A DNA stretch of 64,000 nucleotides, taken from NCBI RefSeq assembly GCF_014489615.1, contig NZ_CP060825.1, forward strand, positions 3,734,501-3,798,500, given 5' to 3'. The position numbers and the translations under genes are program-made. The notes beneath the pieces were generated by a model, which did not search any database, was not told where the DNA came from, and worked only from the letters and a program-made list of their open reading frames with translations. This stretch comes from Streptomyces genisteinicus (GTDB lineage: Bacteria > Actinomycetota > Actinomycetes > Streptomycetales > Streptomycetaceae). Of the stretch, positions 8,812 to 17,807 are shown piece after piece. How positions within the stretch are numbered: the first letter of the stretch is position 1; each line of letters starts with the position of its first letter.

Positions 8812-10503
8812 TCAGGCGCCGCGCGCGGCCAGCCAGGGGGCGAGGTCCGCCAGCAGTCCCGCGTACAGCTCGGCGTCGGTCAGCTCGCGCGGAGCCGGCC
8901 CGGCGGCGAAGAAGCCGGCGTTCGGGACGGAGAGCTTGCGCAGGTAGTCGAACGCCTTCGAGCCGTGCTCTCCCCACGCCACGAACTGCCAGAACACCGG
9001 ACGGCCCGCGGCCTCGGCGAGCGCCGCCGTGGCCGCGGTCTTCGACTCCGGGGCGCCGTCGGTCTGGAAGATCACGAACGCGGGGTCGTCCGTGCCCGCC
9101 TCGGCGTGCAGGGCGAGCACCCGCTCGACGGCCAGGTGGTAGTTGGTGCGGCCCATCCGGCCGAGACCGGCGTGCAGCTCGTCGACGCGGCCGTCGTGCG
9201 CGTCGAGCGTCAGCTCGCCCGTGCCGTCGACATCGGTGGAGAAGAAGACCACGTCGACGGTGGCCCGCTCGTCGAGGTGCGCGGCGAGGGCGAGCGCCTG
9301 CTCGCCGAGACCCTGGGCGCTGCCGTCCTTGAAGTACGGCCGCATGGAACCGGACCGGTCCAGCACCAGGTACACGCGTGCCCGCGCCCCGGTGAGCTGC
9401 GCCTTCCTGAGCGCGGCACCGGCGGTCCGGTACGCGTCCACCACGAGCGGCGCCCGCGACTTCACCCGCGCGAGCCCCACGGCCGCCTTGCCGACGGGGG
9501 CGTCGGCGGCTTCGGGTGCTTCGGCCTCGGGGGTGTCGGCGGCTTCGGGGACGGGCTCGGGCTGCGGGGGCGCTGCCGGGGTGGACTCGGCTTCGGCCTC
9601 GGGGGCATCCGGGGTCGCCGGTGCCTCGGGGGTGTCGGCGGCTTCGGGGGTGGGGATCGGCTCGGGCTCGGGGGCCGTTTCGGCAGCGGGCTCGGGCTCG
9701 GGAGCGGCCTGTGCGACGGGCTCGGGGGCCGTTTCCACGGTGGGCTCCGCGGCCGGGGTGGACTCCGCGACGGATTCGGGGGCGGCCTCCGCCACGGGTT
9801 CGGCCTGTGCGACGGGCTCGGGGGCCGTTTCCGCGACAGGTTCGGCTGCCGGGGCGGGCTCCGCGACGGGCTCGACGGGGGCCGGTGCGTCGGCGGCTGC
9901 CTCGGGGGCGGTCACCGGGGAGGCCGGTTCGGGGACGACCACGGCGGCGGGAGGTGCGGCGTCCGTCTCCGTCTCGGCGACGGCCGCCTCGGTGGACTCC
10001 GTCACGGGCTCCGGGTCGGCCGCCTTCCCGGCGGTGCCGGCCTCCGCCTCCGCGGCGGTCTCCGGCGCGGGTGCAGCCGCCTCGGCCGCCCGCGGTGCGG
10101 GCTCCTCGGCGACGGGCTCGTCCGCCGCGGGCAGGGCCTCCGGCTCGGGCTCGGTCACCCGTGCGGCGGGAGCCCCGGGCGTCGCGGGCTCGGCCGGCTC
10201 TTCGGCGGCCTTCTCCGGGGCCGCGTCCTTCGCCGCGGGAGCCGGCTCCTCCGCGGGGCCCGCCTGGGCCGGGACCGAGGGGGAGGAGGCGTAACGCGGG
10301 GCGGGGTTGTCGAACGCCGCCGACACGAGCGCCTCGGCCGCGCGGTCCGCCGCTGTCTGCGACGGGACCGTCGCCGTCGTCGCCTCCGTGCCGGTGGCCG
10401 GTTCCGTACGTTCGGTCTGGGCCGGAACGGAGGTCGCCGCCGACTCCTCGGGGCCGCCACGATCACGGCCGAACACCTTGCGCAGCAAGCTCCGAATACC
10501 CAT
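8812..10503 (-). CDS. TerF-like von Willebrand A protein with long Ala/Pro/Glu-rich arm
   Basis: 563 residues. It starts MGIRSLLRKVFGRDRGG at the ATG at 10503, preceded by GAAAGG. The in-frame ATG at 10521 has no such site. Residues ~35-370 are low-complexity Ala/Pro/Glu/Thr with repeats of the type EPVAEAAPE. The C-terminal ~190 residues form a VWA domain: MIDAS-type VLDRSGSM, TDVDGTGELTLD and FQTDGAPESK. It resembles tellurite-resistance TerF-type VWA proteins and is related to the TerD-VWA protein at 53.7 kb; both end in a PVFWQFV...PNAGFFA/VDNVGFFA-like segment. It has no signal peptide, so the acidic arm is probably an intracellular spacer. Confidence 0.85.
   Translation of the reverse strand: MGIRSLLRKVFGRDRGGPEESAATSVPAQTERTEPATGTEATTATVPSQTAADRAAEALVSAAFDNPAPRYASSPSVPAQAGPAEEPAPAAKDAAPEKAAEEPAEPATPGAPAARVTEPEPEALPAADEPVAEEPAPRAAEAAAPAPETAAEAEAGTAGKAADPEPVTESTEAAVAETETDAAPPAAVVVPEPASPVTAPEAAADAPAPVEPVAEPAPAAEPVAETAPEPVAQAEPVAEAAPESVAESTPAAEPTVETAPEPVAQAAPEPEPAAETAPEPEPIPTPEAADTPEAPATPDAPEAEAESTPAAPPQPEPVPEAADTPEAEAPEAADAPVGKAAVGLARVKSRAPLVVDAYRTAGAALRKAQLTGARARVYLVLDRSGSMRPYFKDGSAQGLGEQALALAAHLDERATVDVVFFSTDVDGTGELTLDAHDGRVDELHAGLGRMGRTNYHLAVERVLALHAEAGTDDPAFVIFQTDGAPESKTAATAALAEAAGRPVFWQFVAWGEHGSKAFDYLRKLSVPNAGFFAAGPAPRELTDAELYAGLLADLAPWLAARGA
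9500..10290 (-). repeat. degenerate coding repeats in the VWA protein arm
   Basis: About 0.8 kb encoding Ala/Pro/Glu-rich sequence, with recurring DNA blocks such as GACGGGCTCGGGGGCCGTTT (near 9717 and again near 9812). The blocks keep the reading frame, and their number probably varies between strains. Confidence 0.7.
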
Positions 10504-10721
10504 GGGCGGGGCCTTTCGCATGAGTTGGGTGCGGTGACTGTCCGCTCCTGCAGACGTTCCGCCCGGCCGCGTGGGCCAGGGCTGACACGTAAGGTTAGCG
10601 GCCCTGTTCGAGGGCTTCCGGGAGGGCACCCGCAAGCGCAACCGGGGAGCGGCGCGGTCCGCCCGGACGGCCGTCCGCCGGCGTACCGCCTCACAGCTCA
10701 ACCGCGCCCCGGCCGTGCCGC

Positions 10722-10743
10722 ATTCATGCGGTGTTCACGTTCC
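10722..10743 (+). promoter_or_regulatory. candidate PHO box upstream of phoX
   Basis: Two adjacent 11-nt direct-repeat units, ATTCATGCGGT (10722-10732) and GTTCACGTTCC (10733-10743), match the PhoP repeat pattern G/A-TTCAY. A weaker third unit may follow. A TAACGT lies 28 bp downstream as a possible -10. PhoRP control of phosphatase genes is established in Streptomyces; this site is a prediction. Confidence 0.55.
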
Positions 10744-10833
10744 GTCCGCCGCCGTGCCGGGGTGCGCGCCTAACGTCGCGGCCGGAATCATTCCGACACC
10801 ATGTCGGCGCGGGATGCGCCGAAGGAGGACGAA

Positions 10834-12885
10834 GTGCGCAAACTGCTGCCGCTGTTGAACACCACCCCGCACGCCGGCGGACGGTCCGCTCTCACCTGCC
10901 GCTACCGCTGCGGCGACGCCTGCTTCCACGAGGTCCCCAACACCAGCGACAACGAGTACGCCGGTGACGTCATAGCCGGTGCGCTGTCGCGCCGCTCGAT
11001 GATGCGCGCCGCCGCGGTCGTGACCGTCGCCGCCGCCGCGGGCGGCGCCGCCGTCGTCCAGGGCGGCTCCCCCGCCGAGGCGCACGGCGGCACCGCGCAC
11101 CGGGCCAAGCGCTACGACGGCGCCCGCGGCCTGCGCTTCGCGCCCGTCGCGCCGAACCGGGACGACAAGGTGACGGTCCCCGAGGGCTACGCCCAGAACG
11201 TGGTCATCCGCTGGGGCGAGCCCATCCTCCGCGGCGCCCCCGCCTTCGACCCGGACCGGCAGACGGCGAAGGCCCAGGCCGGTCAGTTCGGCTACAACAA
11301 CGACTTCCTCAGCCTGCTCCCGCTGCCCGGCGAGCGCGGCCGCCAGGTGCTCGTGGCCAACCACGAGTACACGGACGAGATCCTCATGTTCAAGGGCTAC
11401 GACCCCGCGAACCCGACCCGCGAGCAGGTCGAGATCGCCTGGGCGGCGCACGGCCTCTCGGTCGTCGTGGTGCAGGAGGAGCACCGCTCGGGCAAGCTCA
11501 CGCCCGTCACCCGCCACCCCCTCAACCGCCGGCTGACCGCGACCAGCGAGTTCGAGGTGACCGGCCCGGCCGCGGGCGGCGCCCTGCTGCGCACCTCGGC
11601 GGACCCGACCGGCCGCAAGGTGCTCGGCACCCTCAACAACTGCGCGGGCGGCACCACTCCGTGGGGCACCACGCTGCACGGCGAGGAGAACTTCAACCAG
11701 TACTTCGCCAACGGGTCGAGCGACACGGACAAGCGCTACGGCCTCGGCACCGGTGCCACCGAGCGCAAGTGGGAGCGGTTCGACAAGCGCTTCGACGCCG
11801 CGCAGGAGCCGAACGAGTCGCACCGGCACGGCTGGGTCGTCGAACTCGACCCCTACGACCCCGACTTCACCCCCGCGAAGCGCACGGCCCTCGGCCGCTT
11901 CAAGCACGAGGCGGCCCAGCCGCGCCTGACCGACGACGGCCGCCCCGTCGTCTACATGGGCGACGACGAGCGCTTCGACTACCTCTACAAGTTCGTCTCG
12001 TCGAAGCGGATGATGAAGGGCGGCAGCCGAGCGGCCCGCGCCCACAACCGCACGCTGCTCGACGAGGGCACCCTGTACGTCGCGAAGCTGACGGGCGACA
12101 GCCCCGCCGCGGAGATCGACGGCACCGGAAAGCTCCCGAACGACGGCGAGTTCGACGGCTCCGGGGTGTGGATCCCGCTGGCCACCGGCGACGTCTCGCA
12201 CGTGCCGGGGATGACCGCCGAGGAGGTGTACGTCTTCACCCGCCTCGCCGGTGACAAGGTCGGCGCCACCAAGATGGACCGCCCCGAGGACGTCGAGCCG
12301 AGCCCGCGCTCGGGCCGCGTGTACGTCGCCCTGACGAACAACAGCAACCGCGGCAAGGCCGGGTACGCGGGCGCCGACGAGGCCAACCCGCGCAACGCCA
12401 ACAAGCACGGCCACGTGCTGGAGCTGGCGGAGCACTGGGACGACCCGGCGTCCGACGGGTTCGCCTGGCGGCTGTTCCTGGTCGCGGGCGACCCGGCCGA
12501 CCCCGCCACGTACTTCGCCGGGTTCCCGAAGGACAAGGTCAGCCCGATCTCGTGCCCGGACAACGTGGCCTTCGACCCGCACGGCAACCTGTGGCTCTCC
12601 ACCGACGGCAACGCACTGGGCTCGCACGACGGCCTGTTCGGCGTCGCGACCCACGGTGAGCGCCGCGGTGAGCTGAAGCAGTTCCTGACCGTGCCCACCG
12701 GTGCCGAGACCTGCGGCCCGGTCATCCAGGAGCGGCGCGTGCTGGTCGCCGTCCAGCACCCGGGCGAGGTCGACGGCGCGTCCGTCGAGAAGCCCGCGAG
12801 CGCCTGGCCGGACGGGCCGGGCAGGATCGTCCGGCCGTCGGTCGTCGCGGTGTACCGCAAGGACGGCCGCGACATCGGCGTCTGA
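10834..12885 (+). CDS. phoX: PhoX family alkaline phosphatase (DUF839), Tat-exported
   Basis: 683 residues counted from the GTG at 10834, which has AAGGAGG 5 nt upstream of it (10822-10828). An in-frame ATG at 10801 lacks such a site. The N-terminus is family-typical: HAGGRSALTCRYRCGDACFH, then a twin-arginine motif SRRSMMRAAAVV and an Ala-rich hydrophobic stretch. The body is a DUF839 beta-propeller with YNNDFLSLLPL, VANHEYTDE, HGLSVVVV, MGDDERFDYLYKFVS, RPEDVEPSPRSGRVYVALTNN and CPDNVAFDPHGNLWLSTDGN. PhoX enzymes are Ca/Fe-dependent secreted phosphomonoesterases that scavenge phosphate. A PHO-box-like repeat upstream supports phosphate control. Confidence 0.93.
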   Translation: MRKLLPLLNTTPHAGGRSALTCRYRCGDACFHEVPNTSDNEYAGDVIAGALSRRSMMRAAAVVTVAAAAGGAAVVQGGSPAEAHGGTAHRAKRYDGARGLRFAPVAPNRDDKVTVPEGYAQNVVIRWGEPILRGAPAFDPDRQTAKAQAGQFGYNNDFLSLLPLPGERGRQVLVANHEYTDEILMFKGYDPANPTREQVEIAWAAHGLSVVVVQEEHRSGKLTPVTRHPLNRRLTATSEFEVTGPAAGGALLRTSADPTGRKVLGTLNNCAGGTTPWGTTLHGEENFNQYFANGSSDTDKRYGLGTGATERKWERFDKRFDAAQEPNESHRHGWVVELDPYDPDFTPAKRTALGRFKHEAAQPRLTDDGRPVVYMGDDERFDYLYKFVSSKRMMKGGSRAARAHNRTLLDEGTLYVAKLTGDSPAAEIDGTGKLPNDGEFDGSGVWIPLATGDVSHVPGMTAEEVYVFTRLAGDKVGATKMDRPEDVEPSPRSGRVYVALTNNSNRGKAGYAGADEANPRNANKHGHVLELAEHWDDPASDGFAWRLFLVAGDPADPATYFAGFPKDKVSPISCPDNVAFDPHGNLWLSTDGNALGSHDGLFGVATHGERRGELKQFLTVPTGAETCGPVIQERRVLVAVQHPGEVDGASVEKPASAWPDGPGRIVRPSVVAVYRKDGRDIGV

Positions 12886-12915
12886 TCGCCGCCGCCGTCG
12901 TCGTCCGTCCTGCCG

Positions 12916-12958
12916 AGCCGGGGCCGGGGGCCCGCACCGCGCGCCCCCGGCCCCGGCT
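12916..12958. terminator. bidirectional terminator after phoX
   Basis: A 16-bp perfect stem (12916-12931 with 12943-12958) and an 11-nt loop, between convergent genes. Confidence 0.75.
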
Positions 12959-12992
12959 CACCACGTGCCCCGGCCCACCCCCCGGCCCCGGC

Positions 12993-13994
12993 TCACTGCG
13001 TGCCGAGCAGCCGGGCGTGCCAGGCGGTGAACTGCGCGGCCGGGTCCCCCGTGTACGCCCACGGCAGGTGCGCGGCCCTGCCCTCCAGCAGCCGCAGGAG
13101 CCCGGCCGCCTCCTGGAGCAGCCCTGCGTGACAGGCCGCGTGGACCAGGTAGTTGAGCTCCGCGACCAGGTGCGGTGCCACCGGCCCGTCGGCCCGCCAC
13201 AGGATCCACCGCTCCCAGGTGCGCCGGATGTCGGTGACCGCCAGTTCGTGCTTCCAGTGCTGGTCGAAGCCGCGCACCACCCGCCCCTGCGCCCCGTCGG
13301 CGATGTGACGGTACTCCTCGGCCCGAGCGATCTGCACCAGCACGGGCAGCGGCGACCCGGGCGGCGAGGCGCCGGCGGCGTCGCGGGCGAAGTCGTACAT
13401 CCGGCCGTGGGTGCCGTGCCAGCGCGCCGAGTGGTAGCGCAGCATCTGCACGTGCCCCTCGACGTTGCAGGGGTCGCGCCGGCGCATCTCGTCCCACCAG
13501 CGGCGCAGGTCGCGGCGCGGTACGCCGTCCTCGTAGAGCCGGGCGAGCGTCAGCAGCGACACCCACGGCGCGGGGTCGTCCGGGGACTTCGCCGCGGCGT
13601 TCAGGCAGCAGCGGGCCGCGGCGTCGATCCGCGCCCGGTCGACGGCGGCGCGGTGACCGGCGGCGATGGCGCCGTGGAAGACGCGGACCACCTCGGTGGC
13701 CGCCCGCAGGACGGCCGCGTCGCCGCTGTCCGGCTCGGCGTTCAGCCAGACCCGGGTCGCCGAGGAGCCCGCGGCCGCGTGGGCGAGGACCCTGATCCGG
13801 TGGGTGCGCCGCGCGGTGTCCTCCCCGGGGGGCGTGCCCAGCAGTTCGCGCAGTCCCTGCCAGCGGCCGACGACGATGTCGTCGAGTGCGCGGGACAGTT
13901 CGGCGTCGCCGTGGGCCGGATCGAAGTCGGGGGCGAAGCGGCGGCGGCGCCGGGGCCGCCGCGGCAGCCGGGGCAGACGGGGGGCACGGGGCAC
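12993..13994 (-). CDS. uncharacterised helical protein
   Basis: 333 residues from a GTG at 13994, chosen because GGAAGGAG sits ~7 nt upstream; the longer open frame has no comparable start. The N-terminus is very basic (RAPRLPRLPRRPRRRRRF). The rest looks all-helical, with Trp-rich segments (APWVSLLTLARLYEDGV, RRWWDEMRRRDP, WKHELAVTDIRRTWERWILWR) reminiscent of TPR-like arrays. No catalytic motif, signal peptide or membrane segment is visible. I do not recognise a named family. It is divergent from the S4-domain gene. Confidence 0.75.
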   Translation of the reverse strand: MPRAPRLPRLPRRPRRRRRFAPDFDPAHGDAELSRALDDIVVGRWQGLRELLGTPPGEDTARRTHRIRVLAHAAAGSSATRVWLNAEPDSGDAAVLRAATEVVRVFHGAIAAGHRAAVDRARIDAAARCCLNAAAKSPDDPAPWVSLLTLARLYEDGVPRRDLRRWWDEMRRRDPCNVEGHVQMLRYHSARWHGTHGRMYDFARDAAGASPPGSPLPVLVQIARAEEYRHIADGAQGRVVRGFDQHWKHELAVTDIRRTWERWILWRADGPVAPHLVAELNYLVHAACHAGLLQEAAGLLRLLEGRAAHLPWAYTGDPAAQFTAWHARLLGTQ

Positions 13995-14348
13995 GGGCGG
14001 GCTCCTTCCTGCGGCGCGTGGTCGCGGTCGTGGTGGTGCGGGTGGCGGTCGTGGTCCGTGGCGCGGTGGTGGGCGGGTGTTCCGGTGGCGGCCGCGGATG
14101 AGTCCGGACGTCCTGTCGCCGCGCGAGTGCGCGGGCACGCCGGAGGAGACGCCCGTCGGCGGAGGATGTGCCTCCGCAAGAGGCAGACGGTGCGCATCGT
14201 AGTCGGACGGGTGCGCTGTGGTGAGGGGGTGGGGTGCCGCTCCCGTGACCGGACTCGGAGGGCGGTGAGCAGGCGCCGTGCACGGGGCGCGCGACGGGAC
14301 TCCCGTTGTCGGGGGAGCGTCGGCGCCGGGCGTCGTAGAGTCGGTGGC
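13995..14348. other. divergent intergenic region
   Basis: 354 bp between two divergent genes, rich in GTCGTGG/GTGGCGG short repeats. It contains a small hairpin (TGCCTC-CGCAA-GAGGCA near 14168-14184). It presumably holds both promoters; no clear -10/-35 pair is visible. Confidence 0.4.
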
Positions 14349-14744
14349 ATGGCTGGAGAAGCAGCGGGCGCGGGGACGGTACGGGTCGACGTCTGGGTCT
14401 GGTCGGCGCGGCTGACGAAGACCCGCTCGCAGGCGTCGGCCGCCTGCCGGGCGGGCCATGTGCGGGTCAACGGCGAGCGGGTGAAGCCGGCGCAGGCGGT
14501 GCGCGTCGGCGACCAGGTGCGGGTGTTCCACGAGGGACGCGAGCGGATCGTCGTCATCGTGCAGATCCTGCGCAAGCGGGTCGGCGCCCCGGTGGCCGCC
14601 GAGGCGTACACCGACCACAGCCCGCCGCCCCCGCCGCGGGAGTTCACCGCTCCGGCGGCCGTACGCGACCGGGGCGCGGGCCGTCCGACCAAGCGGGACC
14701 GCCGCGAACTGGAGCGCCTGCACGGGGCGCGGCCCAGGGACTGA
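14349..14744 (+). CDS. S4-domain RNA-binding protein (Hsp15-like)
   Basis: 131 residues. An N-terminal S4 domain (VRVDVWVWSARLTKTRSQASAACRAGHVRVNGERVKP) places it with the Hsp15/YabO group, which bind 50S-peptidyl-tRNA or rRNA in ribosome rescue and recycling. A basic Pro-rich tail follows, with RGAGRPTKRDRRELERL, common in the actinobacterial members. The ATG at 14349 fixes the start just before the S4 fold. It stands alone on its strand. Confidence 0.88.
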   Translation: MAGEAAGAGTVRVDVWVWSARLTKTRSQASAACRAGHVRVNGERVKPAQAVRVGDQVRVFHEGRERIVVIVQILRKRVGAPVAAEAYTDHSPPPPPREFTAPAAVRDRGAGRPTKRDRRELERLHGARPRD

Positions 14745-14772
14745 CCGCCCCCGGCCCGGCCGCCGCGCGGCA

Positions 14773-14868
14773 CGTCCGCGCCGCCGGGGTTTCGCGAGGC
14801 GCGTCCGCGCCGTCGGGGTTTCGCGAGGCGGCAGGTCCGCGCCGCCGGGGATTCCGTGCGGCGAGGCG
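14773..14868. repeat. 29-bp tandem repeat, about three copies
   Basis: 14773-14801 and 14802-14830 are 29-bp units differing at only two positions (core CCGGGGTTTCGCGAGGC). A third, diverged copy runs to about 14868. Non-coding, between the S4 gene and the FUSC gene. Confidence 0.75.
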
Positions 14869-14925
14869 AGGGAGCACCGGCCGGTACAGGGGCGCTGCGC
14901 GCGGCGGGACGTCGGCGCGCGGCCG

Positions 14926-15001
14926 TCAGGGCTTCCCGTGGGCGAGGTGCCGGCGTCCGGCGCTCCGGCGTCCGGCGCTCAGGGCTTCCCCGTGGGCGAG
15001 G
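14926..15001. repeat. duplicated 3' tail of the FUSC gene
   Basis: A 23-bp block that includes the FUSC stop codon (14979-15001) is repeated with one base missing at 14926-14947. Between them is a doubled CCGGCGTCCGGCGCT unit. It looks like a local tandem duplication that also copied the stop codon. Confidence 0.7.
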
Positions 15002-16961
15002 CGATGGCGCGTGCCGCCCGCACCTCCTGCCGCAGCGGCTCCAGCACGCCCTCCTCGTCGCCGCTCAACTCGGCGCGCACCTCGACCAGCACCACGCTGG
15101 AGCGCAGCCCGGCAGCCAGCGCCCACACCTGTCGCTCGACGTCCGCGACCTCCTCCGCGCCGGGTGGCGCGGCCCCGTGGTCCACCCGCACCCGGGCGGC
15201 CGTCGTCGCGTCGACGATGCGCTCCACGGCGACCACCAGCGGCCACCAGGCGGCGGCCCGTGCGCCGGTGGGCGGTGGCTCGGTCAGGGCGCGCTGGAAC
15301 TCCGCACGCACCGAGGACAGGTCCCGGTAGAGCTTGCGCCGCCGGCGCACCCGCTCCGCGTGCTCGACGCCGCCGAACGCGCCCCGCACGTACCGCGCCG
15401 TCTCCTCCACCGCGTCGGCCAGGCGGTCGCCGATCCGGGTGTGCCAGCTCTCCGGCCACAGCAGGTATCCGGCGACCAGGACGATCGTGCAGCCGATGAG
15501 GCTGTCCAGCAGCCGCGGCAGCACGAGGTGGAAGCCCTCGTGGTTGAGCACGTCCGACAGCAGCAGGATCACCGGTGTGACCGCCGCCGTCTGGAAGACG
15601 AAGCCCTTCGCCGAGAAGGCGGGGATCAGCGCGGCGAGGACCATCATCACGGGCACGTCGGCCCAGCCGCGCGGGACGGCGGCCAGCACCGCGGCCGCCA
15701 CCAGCAGACCCGCGGCCGTGCCGAGCGCGCGCAGCACCGCGCGGGAGAACACCGATCCGAAGTCCGGCTTGAGGACGAACGTGACGGTGAGCGCCACCCA
15801 GTAGGAACGGCTCACCGGCACCAGCGACACGAACGACTGCGCCAGCCCGATGCAGAGCGCCAGCCGCAGCCCGTACCGCCAGGACTGCCCGGACGTCAGC
15901 GCGCTCCGCGCCGTGCGCCGCAGGCGCACCCGCAGCGCGGCGGGTCTGCCGAGCCGGTCGTCCGCCTGCCCGGCCTCCGGGCCGCCTTCGTGGACCACGG
16001 CCGAGGCGTGCCGCAGCGCGCGGTCGACGGCCCGGTCGGCGGGCCCTTCCGGCTCGGGCAGCGGCAGTTCGGGCGCGGTGCGGCGGCCGGAGGCGACGGA
16101 GTCGGCGAGGGCGCGCACGGCGGCCGCGACCTCCGGCCGCCGCGACGCCCTGCCGTAGCGGTGCGCGGCGGCGGCCGACTCCACGAGCGGGATCAGCGCG
16201 TTGAGCTGCGCGAGCAACCGCACCATCGGCGCGCGGCGGCCGTGGTCATGGGCGCGGCGGCCGAGGACCACGTCGTAGGAGGTGTCCAGCGCCCGGGTGA
16301 CGTCGTGGCGGCGTCCGTCGTACGCGGCGGTGTCGCGGGTGCCGGCCACCGCGAGGAGTTCGGCGACGCTGCGGTACGCGGCGGCGACGGCCGCCTGCTC
16401 CGGCGCCGCGCGCCGGAACGGCCAGCCGAGCAGGGTCATCACCAGGACGAACAGCCCGCCGACCGACAGCAGGGCGGGCGCCGTCCACCAGGGGTCCGGC
16501 ATCGGCAGGCCCGCGCCGACGACGGCGTTCAGCAGGAGCAGCAGACCGGACACCGAGGCGACCGCGCCGATGGAGGAGATCATCCCGGAGACCAGCGCGA
16601 CGGCGGTGAGCACGCCGACCGCGACCCAGCCGTGCCCGTACACCAGCGTGCCGAGCATGATGCCCGCGGCACCGAAGACCTGCGGCACGGCGATGTTCAG
16701 CAGCCGCATCCGGTACGCGTCGGCGGTGTCGCCGATGACTCCGGAGAGGGCGCCCATGGACGCCAGGGCGCCGTACTCGGGGTGTCCCGCGGCGATCCCC
16801 ACGGCGAGCGGGGCGGCCAGCGCGACGGAGGCCCGGGCGACCGCCGCCCACGGAACGGGGGCGTCCTGCGGGCGCAGACCGTGGACCAGCCACGCGGGCG
16901 GGCTCAGCAGTCCCGGCCGCCGCCCGCCGCCCGCACGGGAGCCGTCCTCACGTTCCGTCAT
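14979..16961 (-). CDS. FUSC-family (aromatic acid exporter-like) membrane protein
   Basis: 660 residues with two membrane blocks separated by a soluble helical region, the FUSC/YccS architecture. The first block begins VPWAAVARASVALAAPLAVG, with ~6 segments up to FVLVMTLLGWPF. The second begins WRYGLRLALCIGLAQSFVSL and carries the family core RSYWVALTVTFVLKPDFGSVFSRAVLRALGT. A C-terminal cytosolic helical domain closes it. Relatives export aromatic or hydroxylated acids; no regulator lies adjacent to suggest a substrate. ATG at 16961; a GTG three codons upstream is an alternative start. Confidence 0.88.
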   Translation of the reverse strand: MTEREDGSRAGGGRRPGLLSPPAWLVHGLRPQDAPVPWAAVARASVALAAPLAVGIAAGHPEYGALASMGALSGVIGDTADAYRMRLLNIAVPQVFGAAGIMLGTLVYGHGWVAVGVLTAVALVSGMISSIGAVASVSGLLLLLNAVVGAGLPMPDPWWTAPALLSVGGLFVLVMTLLGWPFRRAAPEQAAVAAAYRSVAELLAVAGTRDTAAYDGRRHDVTRALDTSYDVVLGRRAHDHGRRAPMVRLLAQLNALIPLVESAAAAHRYGRASRRPEVAAAVRALADSVASGRRTAPELPLPEPEGPADRAVDRALRHASAVVHEGGPEAGQADDRLGRPAALRVRLRRTARSALTSGQSWRYGLRLALCIGLAQSFVSLVPVSRSYWVALTVTFVLKPDFGSVFSRAVLRALGTAAGLLVAAAVLAAVPRGWADVPVMMVLAALIPAFSAKGFVFQTAAVTPVILLLSDVLNHEGFHLVLPRLLDSLIGCTIVLVAGYLLWPESWHTRIGDRLADAVEETARYVRGAFGGVEHAERVRRRRKLYRDLSSVRAEFQRALTEPPPTGARAAAWWPLVVAVERIVDATTAARVRVDHGAAPPGAEEVADVERQVWALAAGLRSSVVLVEVRAELSGDEEGVLEPLRQEVRAARAIASPTGKP

Positions 16962-17077
16962 GACCGTCACCACACCCCGCCGAGGCTGTCCGCAGCAACG
17001 GTAACGGCGCGGCGCCGCTCCGCGCCGCGCGCCGGGCGGGACGGCCCCCGGGGTGGGGGTGGTTTCCGGGCGGGGGT

Positions 17078-17110
17078 GCTCGCGGGCCGGGCCGGGCCCG
17101 GCCCGCGAGC
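17078..17110 (-). terminator. hairpin downstream of the DUF2630 gene
   Basis: GCTCGCGGGCCGGGCC (17078-17093) pairs with 17095-17110 around a single central base. It lies ~370 bp past the DUF2630 stop, so assigning it to that gene is tentative. Confidence 0.4.
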
Positions 17111-17476
17111 GGGCGGCGGCCGCGTGGTGCCGGCGGTGGTGGCGGAGCGCGACGCCTCCGGAAGCCGGGCGGACCCGCGGTGGACTGGTCGGCCCTGCAT
17201 CGGGGCGGCCCTGCATCGGTCGGTCCCGGATCGGGTGGGCGGTCCGCCGATCCGGCCGCGGAGGGCCCGAGCCGGCCGGGTGAGCGCCTGTGCGGTCTCG
17301 TCCCGGCGCCGCGTCGTCCGCGGAGCCACCGCGCCCGGCTTCGGGGCACCGCATCGGGTGGCACCCGGGTCGGCTCCGGATCGGTCGGCATCGAGGCCGG
17401 CGCGCAACGCGGAGGCGGCCCCGCACCGGGCGGCACGGGGGACGGTCCCGGGGCGTGCCGTGGCCGCGTCGGGCGG
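17111..17476. repeat. GATCGG/GCATCGGG-rich non-coding stretch
   Basis: No credible gene. Between ~17195 and 17420 short blocks of the type TGCATCGG, CGGATCGG and GCATCGGG recur many times, suggesting degenerate short repeats. Confidence 0.45.
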
Positions 17477-17722
17477 TCAGCTCTCGTACCCCTCCACCTC
17501 GTCGGCGGGCTGCACCTGCGCGGTGTCGGGGTCGGCGCCGAACTCGGAGGCGGCCCTGCGTCTGCGCAGCAGGTCCCAGCACTGGTCGAGCCGGATCTCC
17601 AGCTCCGTCAGCCGGGCCTGCTGCGCGGCGTCGAGGCCGCCCTGCCGCAGGGAGGCGTCGCGCAGGGCGCGTTCCTCCTCCACGAGTCCGCCGATGTCGT
17701 CGATGATCTGCTCGTCGTCCAT
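17477..17722 (-). CDS. DUF2630 family protein
   Basis: An 81-residue acidic helical protein, MDDEQIIDDIGGLVEEERALRD, with a second helix containing ARLTELEIRLDQCWDLLRRRRA and a disordered tail ending GYES. This is the conserved actinobacterial DUF2630 family of unknown function, predicted to be a helical hairpin. ATG at 17722 with GAAGGAG upstream. Same strand as the oxidoreductase that precedes it, with an 85-bp gap. Confidence 0.9.
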   Translation of the reverse strand: MDDEQIIDDIGGLVEEERALRDASLRQGGLDAAQQARLTELEIRLDQCWDLLRRRRAASEFGADPDTAQVQPADEVEGYES

Positions 17723-17807
17723 CACGGCTCCTTCGCTGCCGGCAGCGGTGCGGTGGGATGCGGTGTGCGGGCACGGCGGCTCCCGGCGGCGGCCCCGCCG
17801 TCCGTGC

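Noticed and set aside
9500..10300. CRISPR-like array because of regularly recurring blocks
   Set aside because: The repeats are in-frame coding repeats of irregular spacing within the VWA protein, with no unique spacers.
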